DNA of 64,000 bases, taken from CAWDCV01 sp963728125. Its GTDB lineage: Bacteria > Actinomycetota > Actinomycetes > CAWDCV01. The stretch lies in assembly GCA_963728125.1 (NCBI GenBank), contig CAVSIZ010000011.1, positions 186,001 to 250,000 of the forward strand. Direction: 5' to 3'. The position numbers and the translations under genes were made by a program. This document shows positions 15,387 to 24,430 of this stretch, one piece after another (positions within the stretch are counted from its first letter, which is position 1; each line of letters starts with the position of its first letter). A model generated the notes under the pieces. It ran no database searches. It worked only from the letters and a program-made list of their open reading frames with translations, and had not been told where the DNA came from.

Positions 15387-16742
15387 TTAACGGTTGCGGT
15401 GGACCAGCGGGGAAACGGCCAGCGTGAGGGTCGCGGCGACCGCGAAAGACAGCAGCGAGGCGCTCATCCAGGTCGCCGGAGCGAAGCCAACTGTGTTCCT
15501 TGTCGACGCCCACCAGGACGCCCACCAGGACACCGTGCCTGGGTTGATCGCCTGGTACGTCGCGAAGCCGACAGCCCAGGGAATCACGTAGACCCACGAG
15601 CCGCGGGCCGACGCGGAGACGTCCCATCCCGCCTGTCGGCGTACGACGAAGAACTCGACGATCACGACGGCGAACAGGGGAACGAACACCGATCCGAGCA
15701 GGAAGAGGAAGTTCTCGTACGCGACGACATCGATGAGGAGCCCGACCACGACGGCGACGATCCCGACGAGGATGGCAAGAACGCGTCGGTCGACTCGCGG
15801 CGCGAGATTCTGCACGGACATGGCCGTGGAGTAGATGTTGCCGAAGGCCTTGTCGGTTTCTCCGAGCAGGAGAACGAGGACCGCGAGCGTCCCGAGCGGG
15901 ACCGCGACGAGACCGGCCACGACGTCGTCGGTCAACACGGTGTCGCCGGTCACGACCGTCACGAGGGCGAGCAGGCCCAGCGTGAAGTACGCCATGCACG
16001 CGACGCCGTACCCGAGGAACGCCCCGCCAAAGGCCGCGCCGGAACTGCGGGAGTGGCGTGCATAGTCGGCGGCGAGTGGCGCCCACGACACGGGCAACGC
16101 GACCACCACGTCGACGGCCAGCCAGAAACCCGACCAGGAGCCGTCGTCGAGCGCGGGCAGCCCTTGCCTCGTCAGCGCGACCAGGAGGTAGGCCGACGCA
16201 AGTAAGACCAGCCAGACCGCCCAGCGCCGCAGTTGCCGGACCAGGCCCAGCGGCCAGATCGCCATCGCGGTGGCAATGACGCCGGCGAGGATCGTCCACA
16301 GCGGCCGCAGCGACGGATCGGTCAGCCGGGTGGCTGCCTCCCCGATGATGAGGACCTCGAGGCATGCCCACCCGACGCATTGGACGAGGTTGAGCGCCGT
16401 CGGTACTGCCGAGCCGCGCCGACCGAACAGGCCGCGCAGCAACACCATGGCCGGCGCGCCGGTGACCGCTCCAGGGACGGCTGCGAGGCCGAGCGCCGCA
16501 GCGCCGAGCACCGATCCGAGGACGACAGCAGTCAGCGCGGCTGCCAGCGACATCGCCGGAAGGCCGAAGGGACGCAGCACGAACACCGCAGCGACCGGAA
16601 GCAGCAGGCTCATGCCGAAGCTGCCCCACAGCGCCACTTGGTCGAGCAGGCCGAGCGGACGGGGCGGTTTCTCGTCGAGGGTGAGGCTCGGCTCGACGTG
16701 ATCGACACTCGTGATTGCGCTCGTACCAGGGGGTGCGCCCAT
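15387..16742 (-). CDS. cytX: NCS1 family transporter, CytX-type (hydroxymethylpyrimidine/thiamine precursor)
   Basis: 451 residues with about 12 transmembrane helices, starting with an acidic N-terminus and PLGLLDQVALWGSFG, the first helix of NCS1 nucleobase/cation symporters. A TPP riboswitch lies directly in its leader (16747-16835), ending 4 bases before the ATG. CytX transporters under TPP control import hydroxymethylpyrimidine, a thiamine precursor. The riboswitch therefore points to this rather than cytosine as substrate. The riboswitch is seen in the sequence; the substrate is inferred. Confidence 0.88.
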   Translation of the reverse strand: MGAPPGTSAITSVDHVEPSLTLDEKPPRPLGLLDQVALWGSFGMSLLLPVAAVFVLRPFGLPAMSLAAALTAVVLGSVLGAAALGLAAVPGAVTGAPAMVLLRGLFGRRGSAVPTALNLVQCVGWACLEVLIIGEAATRLTDPSLRPLWTILAGVIATAMAIWPLGLVRQLRRWAVWLVLLASAYLLVALTRQGLPALDDGSWSGFWLAVDVVVALPVSWAPLAADYARHSRSSGAAFGGAFLGYGVACMAYFTLGLLALVTVVTGDTVLTDDVVAGLVAVPLGTLAVLVLLLGETDKAFGNIYSTAMSVQNLAPRVDRRVLAILVGIVAVVVGLLIDVVAYENFLFLLGSVFVPLFAVVIVEFFVVRRQAGWDVSASARGSWVYVIPWAVGFATYQAINPGTVSWWASWWASTRNTVGFAPATWMSASLLSFAVAATLTLAVSPLVHRNR

Positions 16743-16746
16743 GCTC

Positions 16747-16835
16747 GCTCCCTACGCCGGCATTACCCGGTCAGGTTCAGGCGGTCGGCGACCCCAGTCG
16801 CCCTCTCAGCCCGGTTGGTCCGAGCTCCCGCGGTG
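16747..16835 (-). promoter_or_regulatory. TPP riboswitch (THI element)
   Basis: Read on the minus strand, the leader has the conserved pyrimidine-sensor GGGCTGAGAGGG, then CCTGAACCTGACC, GGGTAATGCCGGCG and TAGGGAGCG just before the ATG of cytX. These are the invariant blocks of the TPP aptamer in the right order and spacing. The ribosome-binding region lies at or inside the 3' edge of the aptamer, so TPP binding probably blocks translation. Confidence 0.93.
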
Positions 16836-16855
16836 TCGTCGAGAGTCTAGGCGGC

Positions 16856-17182
16856 TTACAGAACGTGCGGCGCGCCCGCATCACTGACCAGCGGCCGGCC
16901 GGCGTCGACCCATGCCTCGAGGCCGCCGGTCAGGTTGACCATGTCGTAGCCCTGCTGGCCGAGGTAGGCGGCCACCTGCGCTGACCGGCTGCCCACGCGG
17001 CAGACGACGACCACCTGGCCGTCGGTCGGGATCTCGGGAAGCCGGCCGAGGAGCTCACCGATCGGGATGTGCTGCGAGCCTTCAACGTGGCCTGCATCCC
17101 ACTCATCCTGCTCGCGGACGTCGAGCAGGTGAGCGTCCGGCGCAACGGTGGCGGGGTCAATCGACGGAATCACGTCCCCCAT
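16856..17182 (-). CDS. Single-domain rhodanese-like protein
   Basis: 108 residues from the ATG at 17182; the frame is open upstream but homology starts at PSIDPATVA. The active-site loop CRVGSRS has its catalytic Cys at residue 61, and LLDVREQDEWDAGHVEGSQHIP and YDMVNLTGGLEAW are standard. Such proteins carry persulfide sulfur for thiamine, molybdopterin or tRNA thiolation. It lies upstream of the cytX riboswitch on the same strand, but the riboswitch would separate their expression. It is divergent from the ArsR-type gene. Confidence 0.88.
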   Translation of the reverse strand: MGDVIPSIDPATVAPDAHLLDVREQDEWDAGHVEGSQHIPIGELLGRLPEIPTDGQVVVVCRVGSRSAQVAAYLGQQGYDMVNLTGGLEAWVDAGRPLVSDAGAPHVL

Positions 17183-17201
17183 CCTGCCCGCTCGCCCACG
17201 T

Positions 17202-17243
17202 TGTCCGAACCTCATGAAGCTCGGGCGTCACCACGTTCGGACA
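17202..17243. repeat. Inverted repeat TGTCCGAAC / GTTCGGACA
   Basis: A perfect 9-base inverted repeat (17202-17210 and 17235-17243) separated by 24 bases, in the divergent gap between the rhodanese and ArsR-type genes. It could be an operator or a dispersed palindrome. Confidence 0.5.
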
Positions 17244-17266
17244 GGTCGGCATCGGTTATTGACAAG

Positions 17267-17283
17267 TTCTCTTGTCGAATGGC
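17267..17283. promoter_or_regulatory. Candidate ArsR-type operator GACAAG-N4-CTTGTC
   Basis: GACAAG and CTTGTC form a perfect inverted repeat with a 4-base spacer. The left arm overlaps TTGACA, a good -35 hexamer. It lies 15-30 bases before the GTG at 17296, where an autorepressing ArsR-family protein would bind. The palindrome argues against the TTG at 17272, which lies inside it, as the start codon. Confidence 0.5.
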
Positions 17284-17295
17284 AGGGTCACGGCT

Positions 17296-17883
17296 GTGGC
17301 AGGGCAAGCGCTGATCGCGGAACCGGAGCGGCTCCGACGCGCGCTGTCCCCGCTTCGGCGTCGCCTCCTCGACGAACTCCGTTCGCCCACATCAGCTACT
17401 CAGGTTGCCGCGACGCTCGGGTTGTCGCGGCAACGGGTCAATTACCACCTGCGCGCCCTCGAGAGCGCGGGGCTCGTGGAGCTGGTCGAGGAGCGGCAAC
17501 GCCGCGGCTGCGTCGAGCGGATCCTGCAGACAACCGCTGACGCGTTTGTGGTCGACCCAGCGGTGCTGTCGCCGGCGGAAGAGGTCGCGTTCACCGGCAT
17601 CGCCGACCGCCATGCCAGCGAGCACCTCGTCGGCGTGGCCGCAGGCACCGTCCGCGACGTCGCCCGCATGCAGGCGAGCGCCGAACGCGCCGGGACGCGG
17701 CTGCTGACGTTCACGCTCGAGGCAGAGATCCGCTTCGCCACTCCCAACGCGGTCCACGACTTCACCGACGAGTTGGCAGGGGCCGTGCGGTCGATCGCTG
17801 CACGCTACGACGCCTCCGGTGGGCGGTCCTACCGCCTGATCGCCGGCGGCCATCCCACGCCACGTACCCAAGGAGACGAGTAA
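17296..17883 (+). CDS. ArsR-type winged-helix transcriptional regulator
   Basis: 195 residues from the GTG at 17296. The N-terminal winged helix reads ALSPLRRRLLDELRSPTSATQVAATLGLSRQRVNYHLRALESAGLV over residues 15-65. The C-terminal 120 residues have no metal-binding cysteine pattern. Regulators of this type followed by an AHSA1/SRPBCC gene are common in Actinobacteria and usually repress it. Start choice follows the operator-like palindrome upstream. The stop TAA shares its last base with the ATG of the SRPBCC gene. Confidence 0.88.
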   Translation: MAGQALIAEPERLRRALSPLRRRLLDELRSPTSATQVAATLGLSRQRVNYHLRALESAGLVELVEERQRRGCVERILQTTADAFVVDPAVLSPAEEVAFTGIADRHASEHLVGVAAGTVRDVARMQASAERAGTRLLTFTLEAEIRFATPNAVHDFTDELAGAVRSIAARYDASGGRSYRLIAGGHPTPRTQGDE

Positions 17884-18578
17884 TGACGGACGAGACCCCG
17901 CGCATCGAGGTCACGATTGCCGCGCCGGTCGACGCGGTCTGGCGCGCGCTGAGAGAGCCGCAGCAGATCCGGCACTGGCACGGGTGGGACGACCCCGGGC
18001 TCGAGGCCGAGATCCAGCTGATCTATCTCGACGAGGACAAGATCCAAGCCTCCGAGGCTGACCACACGCTCGAGGTGCAGGGCGGCGACCTGTTCGAGCT
18101 CACCGACCTCGGCGGCAGCACCCGGCTGCGGCTGACGCGGGCACCGCGCGGCTCCAACCCGGAGTGGGAGGCCTACTACGACGACATCACCGAGGGCTGG
18201 ACGACGTTCGTCCATCAGTTGCGATTCGCCCTCGAACGCCATCCCGGCGATGCCCGGCGCACGCTGTTCTTCATGGGCACGCCGCGCGACGGTGGAACCC
18301 AGATCACCTCGCTAGAGCCGGCGGAAGCGCCGACGCCGATGACCGGCAACGAATGGTTCCGCTCGCAGAACCAGGTGGGGCACACGGTCAAGGAGTGGGG
18401 CGACGGCCTACTCGTGCTCGGCGATGCGCCCGTATCCGCGATGAAGCCGAATGGCGGGGCCATGGCGGTGCTGTCGACATACGGCCTGGACGAGAACGCC
18501 TTCGAGGACCTGCGAGCCCGCTGGACCGACTGGTGGGCGGCCCGCTACGAGCCCGACTCACCGCCGACATCGCCCTGA
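17883..18578 (+). CDS. SRPBCC domain protein (AHSA1/polyketide cyclase-like)
   Basis: 231 residues. The N-terminal half, IEVTIAAPVDAVWRALREPQQIRHWHGWD, is the start of the START/Bet-v1-like cavity fold of AHSA1 proteins. The second half repeats a shorter similar pattern (PMTGNEWFRSQNQVGHTVKEWGDGLL). It is expected to bind a hydrophobic ligand, but no function is known. It is coupled by a one-base overlap to the ArsR-type regulator and is its likely target. Confidence 0.82.
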   Translation: MTDETPRIEVTIAAPVDAVWRALREPQQIRHWHGWDDPGLEAEIQLIYLDEDKIQASEADHTLEVQGGDLFELTDLGGSTRLRLTRAPRGSNPEWEAYYDDITEGWTTFVHQLRFALERHPGDARRTLFFMGTPRDGGTQITSLEPAEAPTPMTGNEWFRSQNQVGHTVKEWGDGLLVLGDAPVSAMKPNGGAMAVLSTYGLDENAFEDLRARWTDWWAARYEPDSPPTSP

Positions 18579-18596
18579 GCCCGCCGCACATCACAC

Positions 18597-18653
18597 CGAC
18601 TGGTTCCCGCGGTACACGACTCGCCGATGAGGGCGTACACGGGGAACCAGTCG
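18597..18653. repeat. Dispersed palindrome, CGACTGGTTCC family, in convergent gap
   Basis: CGACTGGTTCCC at 18597-18608 and its exact inverted copy at 18642-18653. The interior contains GTACAC twice. It fills the gap between the convergent SRPBCC and globin genes and shares its arms with 31741-31796. It probably acts as a bidirectional transcription terminator whatever its origin. Confidence 0.8.
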
Positions 18654-18703
18654 AGACGGGAGCCGACACTCGGCAGGGCGATCAAGCGGGACGTCGTCTG
18701 CGC

Positions 18704-19150
18704 TCAGCTGATGAGGCCGTTCCACGACCAGTGCGGGATGGCCAGGCCGTCGGGAACGTCGTCCGCCGAGTCGTGGTAGCGAGCCATCGTCGTGGTCGTG
18801 GCCCAGGCGAAGTAGTCGCGCAGAACTCGCGCCACCGGTTCGTCGACCAAGCCGACGTCCGCCAGAGCCTGCTCGAAGCAGAGAATCGCCCGCCGGTCCA
18901 TCTCGTCGTGAGGGCCGTTACCACTGTGAATCCGCACCACAGCGGTCTCGTCGCCGTACTGGTCGGAGTACATCGTCGGACCGCCGAGCGCCTCCGCCCA
19001 ATACGCCGCGAGCCGCTCCGTATGGTCGGACCGAAAGCCACGGCTGAACGCGTGACTCACGACCTCGTCGTCGATCACCCGAGCGTGCCACGCGCTCGCT
19101 AAGCGCAGCAGGCCATCCCAGCCACCTGCGGCCTCGTACACCGTCTGCAC
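18704..19150 (-). CDS. Truncated hemoglobin, group II (GlbO-like)
   Basis: 148 residues. YEAAGGWDGLLRLASAWHARVIDDEVVSHAFSRGF, then HTERLAAYWAEALGGP and the C-terminal IPHWSWNG are hallmarks of the trHbO family. These are the GG motif, the AYWAEALGG helix E region and the late Trp cluster. The proximal histidine is likely in IHSGNG. Such proteins bind oxygen and peroxide and associate with membranes in mycobacteria. It is convergent with the SRPBCC gene across a palindrome. Confidence 0.88.
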   Translation of the reverse strand: MQTVYEAAGGWDGLLRLASAWHARVIDDEVVSHAFSRGFRSDHTERLAAYWAEALGGPTMYSDQYGDETAVVRIHSGNGPHDEMDRRAILCFEQALADVGLVDEPVARVLRDYFAWATTTTMARYHDSADDVPDGLAIPHWSWNGLIS

Positions 19151-19182
19151 CGGGTCATGGTGGCACCCCGGTGGTGCGACAG

Positions 19183-20253
19183 CTACGGGCGAACCGCTCC
19201 CGAGAAGGGGATGTAGTCGATCGGCGCGATCGCGACCGGCTTGCTCGGGTTGGACGCGTGGATCATGTTGCCGTCGCCGATGTAGATGCCGACGTGGCTG
19301 ATGGGTGAGTAGAAGAACACCAGGTCGCCCGGCTGCAGCTCGCTCTTCGACACCTTGCGCCCACTGCTGTACTGCGCACGCGAGGAGTGCGGCAGCGAGA
19401 CGCCAGCGGCTGCCCAGGCGCCCTGCGTCAAGCCGGAGCAGTCCCAGGCGTTCGGGCCGGAGGCGCCGTAGACGTACCGGTCGCCGAGCTGGTCGTACGC
19501 GAACGCCACCGCAACTGCCGCCGCACCGGAGGCGCTGCCGGTGTAGGTCGGCCTCTCCTCCTCTGGTTCGGGTGCCGCGGCCCGGGCAGCATCGGCGGCC
19601 GCTCGCTCCTGGTCGCGGGCGGCGCGCTGGGCAGCGAGAAGGCGCTGGCGCTCCTCTTCCTTGAGCGTGTTGAGGACCTGCTCTGCCTGCGCGAGCTTGC
19701 CGTCGATCTCGTTCTTCTGCAGCTCGACCTCGGCCTTGGCCTCGGCCAGGTCGGCGAGCTGCTCAGCGACGAGGGCATTGTCCTGCTGGAGCTGCGAGCG
19801 CTCGGCGATCACGGTGCGCAGGGAGGCGGCCGACCGGTCGGTGAGGCGGGCCAGCGACGAGGACGAGGCGAGGAACTCCTCGGGGTCCTCTGACGCCACG
19901 AGCAGCACGGTCGGGTCGACGCCGCCGGTGCGGTACGTCGCCGAGGCGAACGCAGCGAGACCGGTGCGGGCGGCGTTGACCTTCTGCTCCTGCGTCCCGG
20001 CGAGCGCCTGGGCGGACGCGAGCTTCTGCTGCACCTCGTCCAGCTTCAGCCGGGCGTCGTTGTACCGCTCCGCTGCCATCGCGGCTTCGGTGTTGAGCTG
20101 GTCGACCTGTGCCTGGACCGACTCCATGGTCGGTTGCGGATCGGCGTATCCGACGCCGGGAATGACCACCAGCGCGGTGATCGCCACCACGGAGGCGGCT
20201 ATGAGGGCACGAACGCGAGAACGAGCGGGTTGGATCTGATCAGCGGTCGGCAC
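19183..20253 (-). CDS. NlpC/P60 peptidoglycan hydrolase with coiled-coil domain (RipA-like)
   Basis: 356 residues. A signal peptide (residues 10-37, GVGYA) is followed by two coiled-coil segments (40-100 and 140-225, rich in Q/E/A/R) that in RipA-type proteins inhibit the enzyme. An E/P linker and the NlpC/P60 endopeptidase follow, with C272 (WDCSGL), H320 (PISHVGIYIG) and H332. It should cleave D-Glu-mDAP bonds in stem peptides for cell separation. A ydaO-type leader upstream implies control by cyclic di-AMP, as for other actinobacterial hydrolases. Confidence 0.93.
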   Translation of the reverse strand: MPTADQIQPARSRVRALIAASVVAITALVVIPGVGYADPQPTMESVQAQVDQLNTEAAMAAERYNDARLKLDEVQQKLASAQALAGTQEQKVNAARTGLAAFASATYRTGGVDPTVLLVASEDPEEFLASSSSLARLTDRSAASLRTVIAERSQLQQDNALVAEQLADLAEAKAEVELQKNEIDGKLAQAEQVLNTLKEEERQRLLAAQRAARDQERAAADAARAAAPEPEEERPTYTGSASGAAAVAVAFAYDQLGDRYVYGASGPNAWDCSGLTQGAWAAAGVSLPHSSRAQYSSGRKVSKSELQPGDLVFFYSPISHVGIYIGDGNMIHASNPSKPVAIAPIDYIPFSGAVRP

Positions 20254-20274
20254 GAAGCCGGCCTCCTTCTCCCC

Positions 20275-20415
20275 CTGACTGCTTACCGGGTGAGCTGACG
20301 GGTTCGGGCGAGGAAGTTGTCCCTACGACGCGCTGTGCGCCGATTCACCCCAGGTGCGGTGGTTCCCCGGTTCCGCGGCGAGCCCCCAACTCTCGCCGCT
20401 GAGATTCAGCAGGGA
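20275..20415 (-). promoter_or_regulatory. ydaO/yuaA (c-di-AMP) riboswitch upstream of the NlpC/P60 gene
   Basis: On the minus strand, the 5' leader has the blocks GCCGCGGAACCGGGG, GGGGTGAATCGG, GTAGGGAC, CGAACCCGTCAGCTCACC and CGGTAAGC, in this order. They match the ydaO class known to bind cyclic di-AMP and to switch cell-wall hydrolase genes off in Actinobacteria. The element ends about 22 bases before the start codon, so the downstream GGAGAAGGAGG Shine-Dalgarno lies just after it. The promoter should lie beyond 20415. Confidence 0.9.
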
Positions 20416-20567
20416 CCGCGTCGTCGCTCCAGCTGGACCGACTGCCGAACGCGTGTCCGACAACGGAGGTTAGTGACGCGGCGTAGATGCACAAACTCGC
20501 CAAGCCGGACTTTACGGCACCTTGACCTACGCTCCGTAGTCACTCCAGTTCGGAACCACCGTGCCCC

Positions 20568-21005
20568 GTGAGCCGTCGAACAGGCATGGCGCGCCCGCTT
20601 TTCGTCCTGCTCGTCCTCCTCGCCGCGGCTGGCTGCGCCGATACGGCGCCGTCGGTATCGACCGATTCCGGGACCGAGCTCACGATCACGGTGACCGAAG
20701 CCGAGGGCTCGGCACCGTCGGAATGGACCCTCACCTGCGGCTCGGAACCGGGCGGCGATCACCCCGATCCAGCGGCCGCCTGCGCCGCCCTTCAGGCGGC
20801 CGTGGATGGGGGCGACGACCCGTTCGCGCCCCTTGCCACCGACGCGGTCTGCACGGAAATCTACGGTGGCTCGGCCACCGCGACGATCACGGGGACCTGG
20901 GACGGCGAGGACGTCGACGCGACGTACTCCCGGACGAACGGCTGCGAGATTGCGCGCTGGGATCCGTTGATGGACGTCTTCCGCACAACGGGCACCGTCA
21001 GGTAG
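20568..21005 (+). CDS. Subtilisin-inhibitor-like (SSI) lipoprotein
   Basis: 145 residues from the GTG at 20568; an ATG at 20586 is equally good. The hydrophobic stretch LFVLLVLLAAAGC ends in a lipobox Cys, so the protein should be lipid-anchored. The mature part, WTLTCGSEPGGDHPDPAAACAAL, then DAVCTEIYGG and SRTNGCEIARWD, keeps the four disulfide cysteines of the Streptomyces subtilisin inhibitor fold. SSI proteins block extracellular serine proteases; a membrane-tethered form would protect the cell surface. It is divergent from the NlpC/P60 gene and convergent with allE. Confidence 0.88.
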   Translation: MSRRTGMARPLFVLLVLLAAAGCADTAPSVSTDSGTELTITVTEAEGSAPSEWTLTCGSEPGGDHPDPAAACAALQAAVDGGDDPFAPLATDAVCTEIYGGSATATITGTWDGEDVDATYSRTNGCEIARWDPLMDVFRTTGTVR

Positions 21006-21008
21006 GGC

Positions 21009-21109
21009 CGTCGTGAAGATCGTCGTGAGGCATCCGACGGTCGTGTGAGTCGTCGTGAGGCCCTCGCGAGGGAACGTCGTGCTGATGTTTCACGACGATC
21101 TACACGACG
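21009..21109. repeat. Dispersed palindrome, CGTCGTG-AGAT family
   Basis: The 20-base arm at 21009-21028, built of CGTCGTGAAGAT then CGTCGTGA, is matched 19/20 by the reverse complement of 21090-21109. The loop contains further CGTCGTG copies. It fills the gap between the convergent SSI and allE genes. The same arm occurs at 59336-59442, again between convergent genes. Confidence 0.8.
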
Positions 21110-21116
21110 TGGGATG

Positions 21117-21954
<838 letters not shown>

Positions 21955-21956
21955 GG

Positions 21957-23294
21957 TCAGACCCCTCCTCGCGTCAACAACCGCCCGCGCGGTTCCTCGC
22001 CGCTGACTTCCTCACCGCGCAGCCAGGTGCTGCGGACGACGCCGGCGAGCGGGCGGCCGGCGTACGGCGTGACGGGGTTCTTGTGTCGCAACCGGGTCGG
22101 ATCCACCAGCCACGCGTCATCGGGCGCGAAAACGGCGAAGTCGGCGTCGTACCCCAGTGCGACATGACCCTTGACATTGAGCCCAGCCAGCGCGGCCGGC
22201 CGCTCCGCCATCCAGCGGACGATGTCGCACAGCGTGAAGCCGCGCCGCCGTGCCTCCGTCCACACCGCGGACAGGCCCATCTGTAGCCCGGCGATGCCGC
22301 CCCACGCCACGCCGAAGTCACCGATGTCGAGACGCTTGAGCTCCGGTGTGCAGGGCGAGTGGTCGGACACGATGCAGTCGATGTCGCCGTCGGCGAGCCC
22401 CCGCCACAGCAGCTCGCGATTGTCGGCCTCGCGGATCGGCGGGCAGCACTTGTACTGCGTCGAGCCGTCGAGCACCTCCTCCGCCGAGAAGAAGAGGTAG
22501 TGCGGGCAGGTCTCCACCGTGATCCGCACGCCGTCGCGTCTCGCCGACCGGATCATCGGGATTGCGTCGGAGCTGGACAGGTGCAGGATGTGCACCCGGG
22601 CGCCGGTCCAACGCGCAGCCTCGATGACGTGCGCGATGGCGACGTTCTCGGCGCCGCGCGGCCGTGAGGCGAGGTACGTCGCGTAGCTCTCTCCGTGCGC
22701 AGACGGCGCGCGGTCGATCGCCGTCGAATCCTCGGCATGCACGATCATCAGCGCGCCGAAGCTGCGCAGCAGGTGGAGATCGGCCTCGAGCTCGTCCGGC
22801 TCCAGATGCGGGAACTCGTCGACACCGGAGTGGAGCAGGAAGCACTTGAAGCCGAAGACGCCGGCGTCGTGCAGCCCGCGCAGCTCGCTGCTGTTGCCCG
22901 GGATCGCGCCGCCCCAGAAGCCGACATCGACGTACGCCTGCGGCTCGGCGACCTTGCGCTTGACCTCCAGCGCCGCCACGTCGACCGTCGGCGGGATGCT
23001 GTTCAGCGGCATGTCGACGATCGTCGTCACGCCTCCGGCGGCCGCGGCCTGCGTGGCCGACGTGAATCCCTCCCACTCCGTACGGCCGGGCTCGTTGACG
23101 TGCACGTGGGTATCGACGAGGCCTGGCAGCAGGACGACGTCGTCACCGAGCTCGATCACTCGATCTCCGTCGAGGGACGCCTCGAGCGGCTCGATCGCCA
23201 CGATCGTGCCGTCAGCGACTCCGACGCAGCGCGCCACTTCGCCGGCGGCAGTAATGACCCGCGGCGCCCGAAAGACGAGATCGAGGTGCCTCAT
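21957..23294 (-). CDS. allB: Allantoinase
   Basis: 445 residues. The cyclic amidohydrolase site is complete: H63 and H65 in VDTHVHVNEPG, the carbamylated lysine K150 in FGFKCFLLHSG, His in IVHAED and HILHLSS, and the catalytic Asp in SDHSPCTPELK. It opens the hydantoin ring of allantoin to allantoate. The SDHSP motif and the VNEPG loop favour allantoinase over dihydropyrimidinase, as does the allE/gcl context. The ATG at 23294 overlaps the glycerate kinase stop by two bases. Confidence 0.93.
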   Translation of the reverse strand: MRHLDLVFRAPRVITAAGEVARCVGVADGTIVAIEPLEASLDGDRVIELGDDVVLLPGLVDTHVHVNEPGRTEWEGFTSATQAAAAGGVTTIVDMPLNSIPPTVDVAALEVKRKVAEPQAYVDVGFWGGAIPGNSSELRGLHDAGVFGFKCFLLHSGVDEFPHLEPDELEADLHLLRSFGALMIVHAEDSTAIDRAPSAHGESYATYLASRPRGAENVAIAHVIEAARWTGARVHILHLSSSDAIPMIRSARRDGVRITVETCPHYLFFSAEEVLDGSTQYKCCPPIREADNRELLWRGLADGDIDCIVSDHSPCTPELKRLDIGDFGVAWGGIAGLQMGLSAVWTEARRRGFTLCDIVRWMAERPAALAGLNVKGHVALGYDADFAVFAPDDAWLVDPTRLRHKNPVTPYAGRPLAGVVRSTWLRGEEVSGEEPRGRLLTRGGV

Positions 23295-24421
23295 GACTTC
23301 TCCAGCCAATCCTGCGCGATCCGCTGACCCATCTGCTGAAGGAGCGGACCGGCGTCGGCCATCGAGCGGACGGGGTTGGGCTCGATCTCGCTGAGCGGGT
23401 ACGCCGCCGCAATTCCTGCCCCTGCCAGTTCGTCGGTACGCAGGAGGCTTCGGCCGGCGACGGCAACCACGGGAACGCCAGCCGCGCGCGCCGCGGCGGC
23501 AACGCCCGCGGGCGCCTTGCCGTGCAGCGTTTGCACGTCCAGCGAGCCCTCCCCCGTGACGACCAGGTCTGCGCCGGGCAGCCTGGCCTGGAAGTCGATC
23601 AGCTCGAGGAGGAGATCGATGCCCGGCCTCGGCTGCGCGCCGAGAAGCGCGAGCGCGGCAAACCCCACACCCCCCGCAGCGCCGGCGCCGGGGGCCGACG
23701 CAGCGTCCTTGACGTTCGGCAGCTCCTCCACCAGCACGGTCACAAGCTGGGAGAGGCCGCGCTCGAGGACCTGCACGTCTGCCGGGCTCGCGCCCTTCTG
23801 CGGGCCGTAGACCTCTGCGGCACCTGTCGGTCCGAGCAGCGGATTGTCGACATCGCTGGCGAGCAGCACTTCTGTGCTGCCCACCGCCGGGTGCAGCCCC
23901 GATAGGTCGACGCGATCCAGCCGCTCGAGAGCACCGCCACCCGGCGGCAGTGGTGCACCGTCGGCGTCGAGCAGTCGTACGCCGAGCTCGGCCAGCATGC
24001 CGGCGCCACCATCGGTACTCGCGCTGCCGCCGATGCCGAGCACGATGCGCCGGCACCCCGCGTCCAGGGCGGCGCGCACGAGCTGCCCGAGTCCGCCGCT
24101 GGACGCCGTCAGCGCGGCCAGCTGCCCGCCCGGCAGTCGGTTGAGACCGCAGGCGTCCGCCAGTTCCACGACCGCAACCTCATCGCGTACGGCGTACGCG
24201 GTATCTACCGGCTCGCCGGTCGGGCCAGCCACCTGGATGGGCACTCGGGTGAAGCCCGCCGAGAGTGCGGCGTCGAGCGTGCCGTCTCCGCCGTCGGCCA
24301 CCGGCACCTCGATCGCCTCGACGTCAGGGACCACCTCGCGCAGGCCGGCAGCCACTGCCGCCGCGACCTGCGGCGCGGACAGCGAGCCCTTGAACTTGTC
24401 CGGAGCGATGACGACGCGCAT
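23291..24421 (-). CDS. Glycerate kinase (GarK/GlxK family)
   Basis: 376 residues. The N-terminal VVIAPDKFKGSLSAPQVAAAVAAGL and the motifs VADGGDGTLDA, LGIGGSASTDGGAGML and VVTGEGSLDVQT are those of the class II glycerate 2-kinases, GlxK and GarK. It phosphorylates the glycerate produced by tartronate semialdehyde reductase, and so completes the glycerate pathway from glyoxylate. It lies 9 bases after gcl and 4-base-overlaps allB. Confidence 0.93.
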   Translation of the reverse strand: MRVVIAPDKFKGSLSAPQVAAAVAAGLREVVPDVEAIEVPVADGGDGTLDAALSAGFTRVPIQVAGPTGEPVDTAYAVRDEVAVVELADACGLNRLPGGQLAALTASSGGLGQLVRAALDAGCRRIVLGIGGSASTDGGAGMLAELGVRLLDADGAPLPPGGGALERLDRVDLSGLHPAVGSTEVLLASDVDNPLLGPTGAAEVYGPQKGASPADVQVLERGLSQLVTVLVEELPNVKDAASAPGAGAAGGVGFAALALLGAQPRPGIDLLLELIDFQARLPGADLVVTGEGSLDVQTLHGKAPAGVAAAARAAGVPVVAVAGRSLLRTDELAGAGIAAAYPLSEIEPNPVRSMADAGPLLQQMGQRIAQDWLEKS

Positions 24422-24430
24422 CCGATGGTG

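Noticed and set aside
17272..17296. TTG at 17272 as start of the ArsR-type gene
   Set aside because: It lies inside the palindrome that is likely to be the operator; the GTG at 17296 leaves this free.
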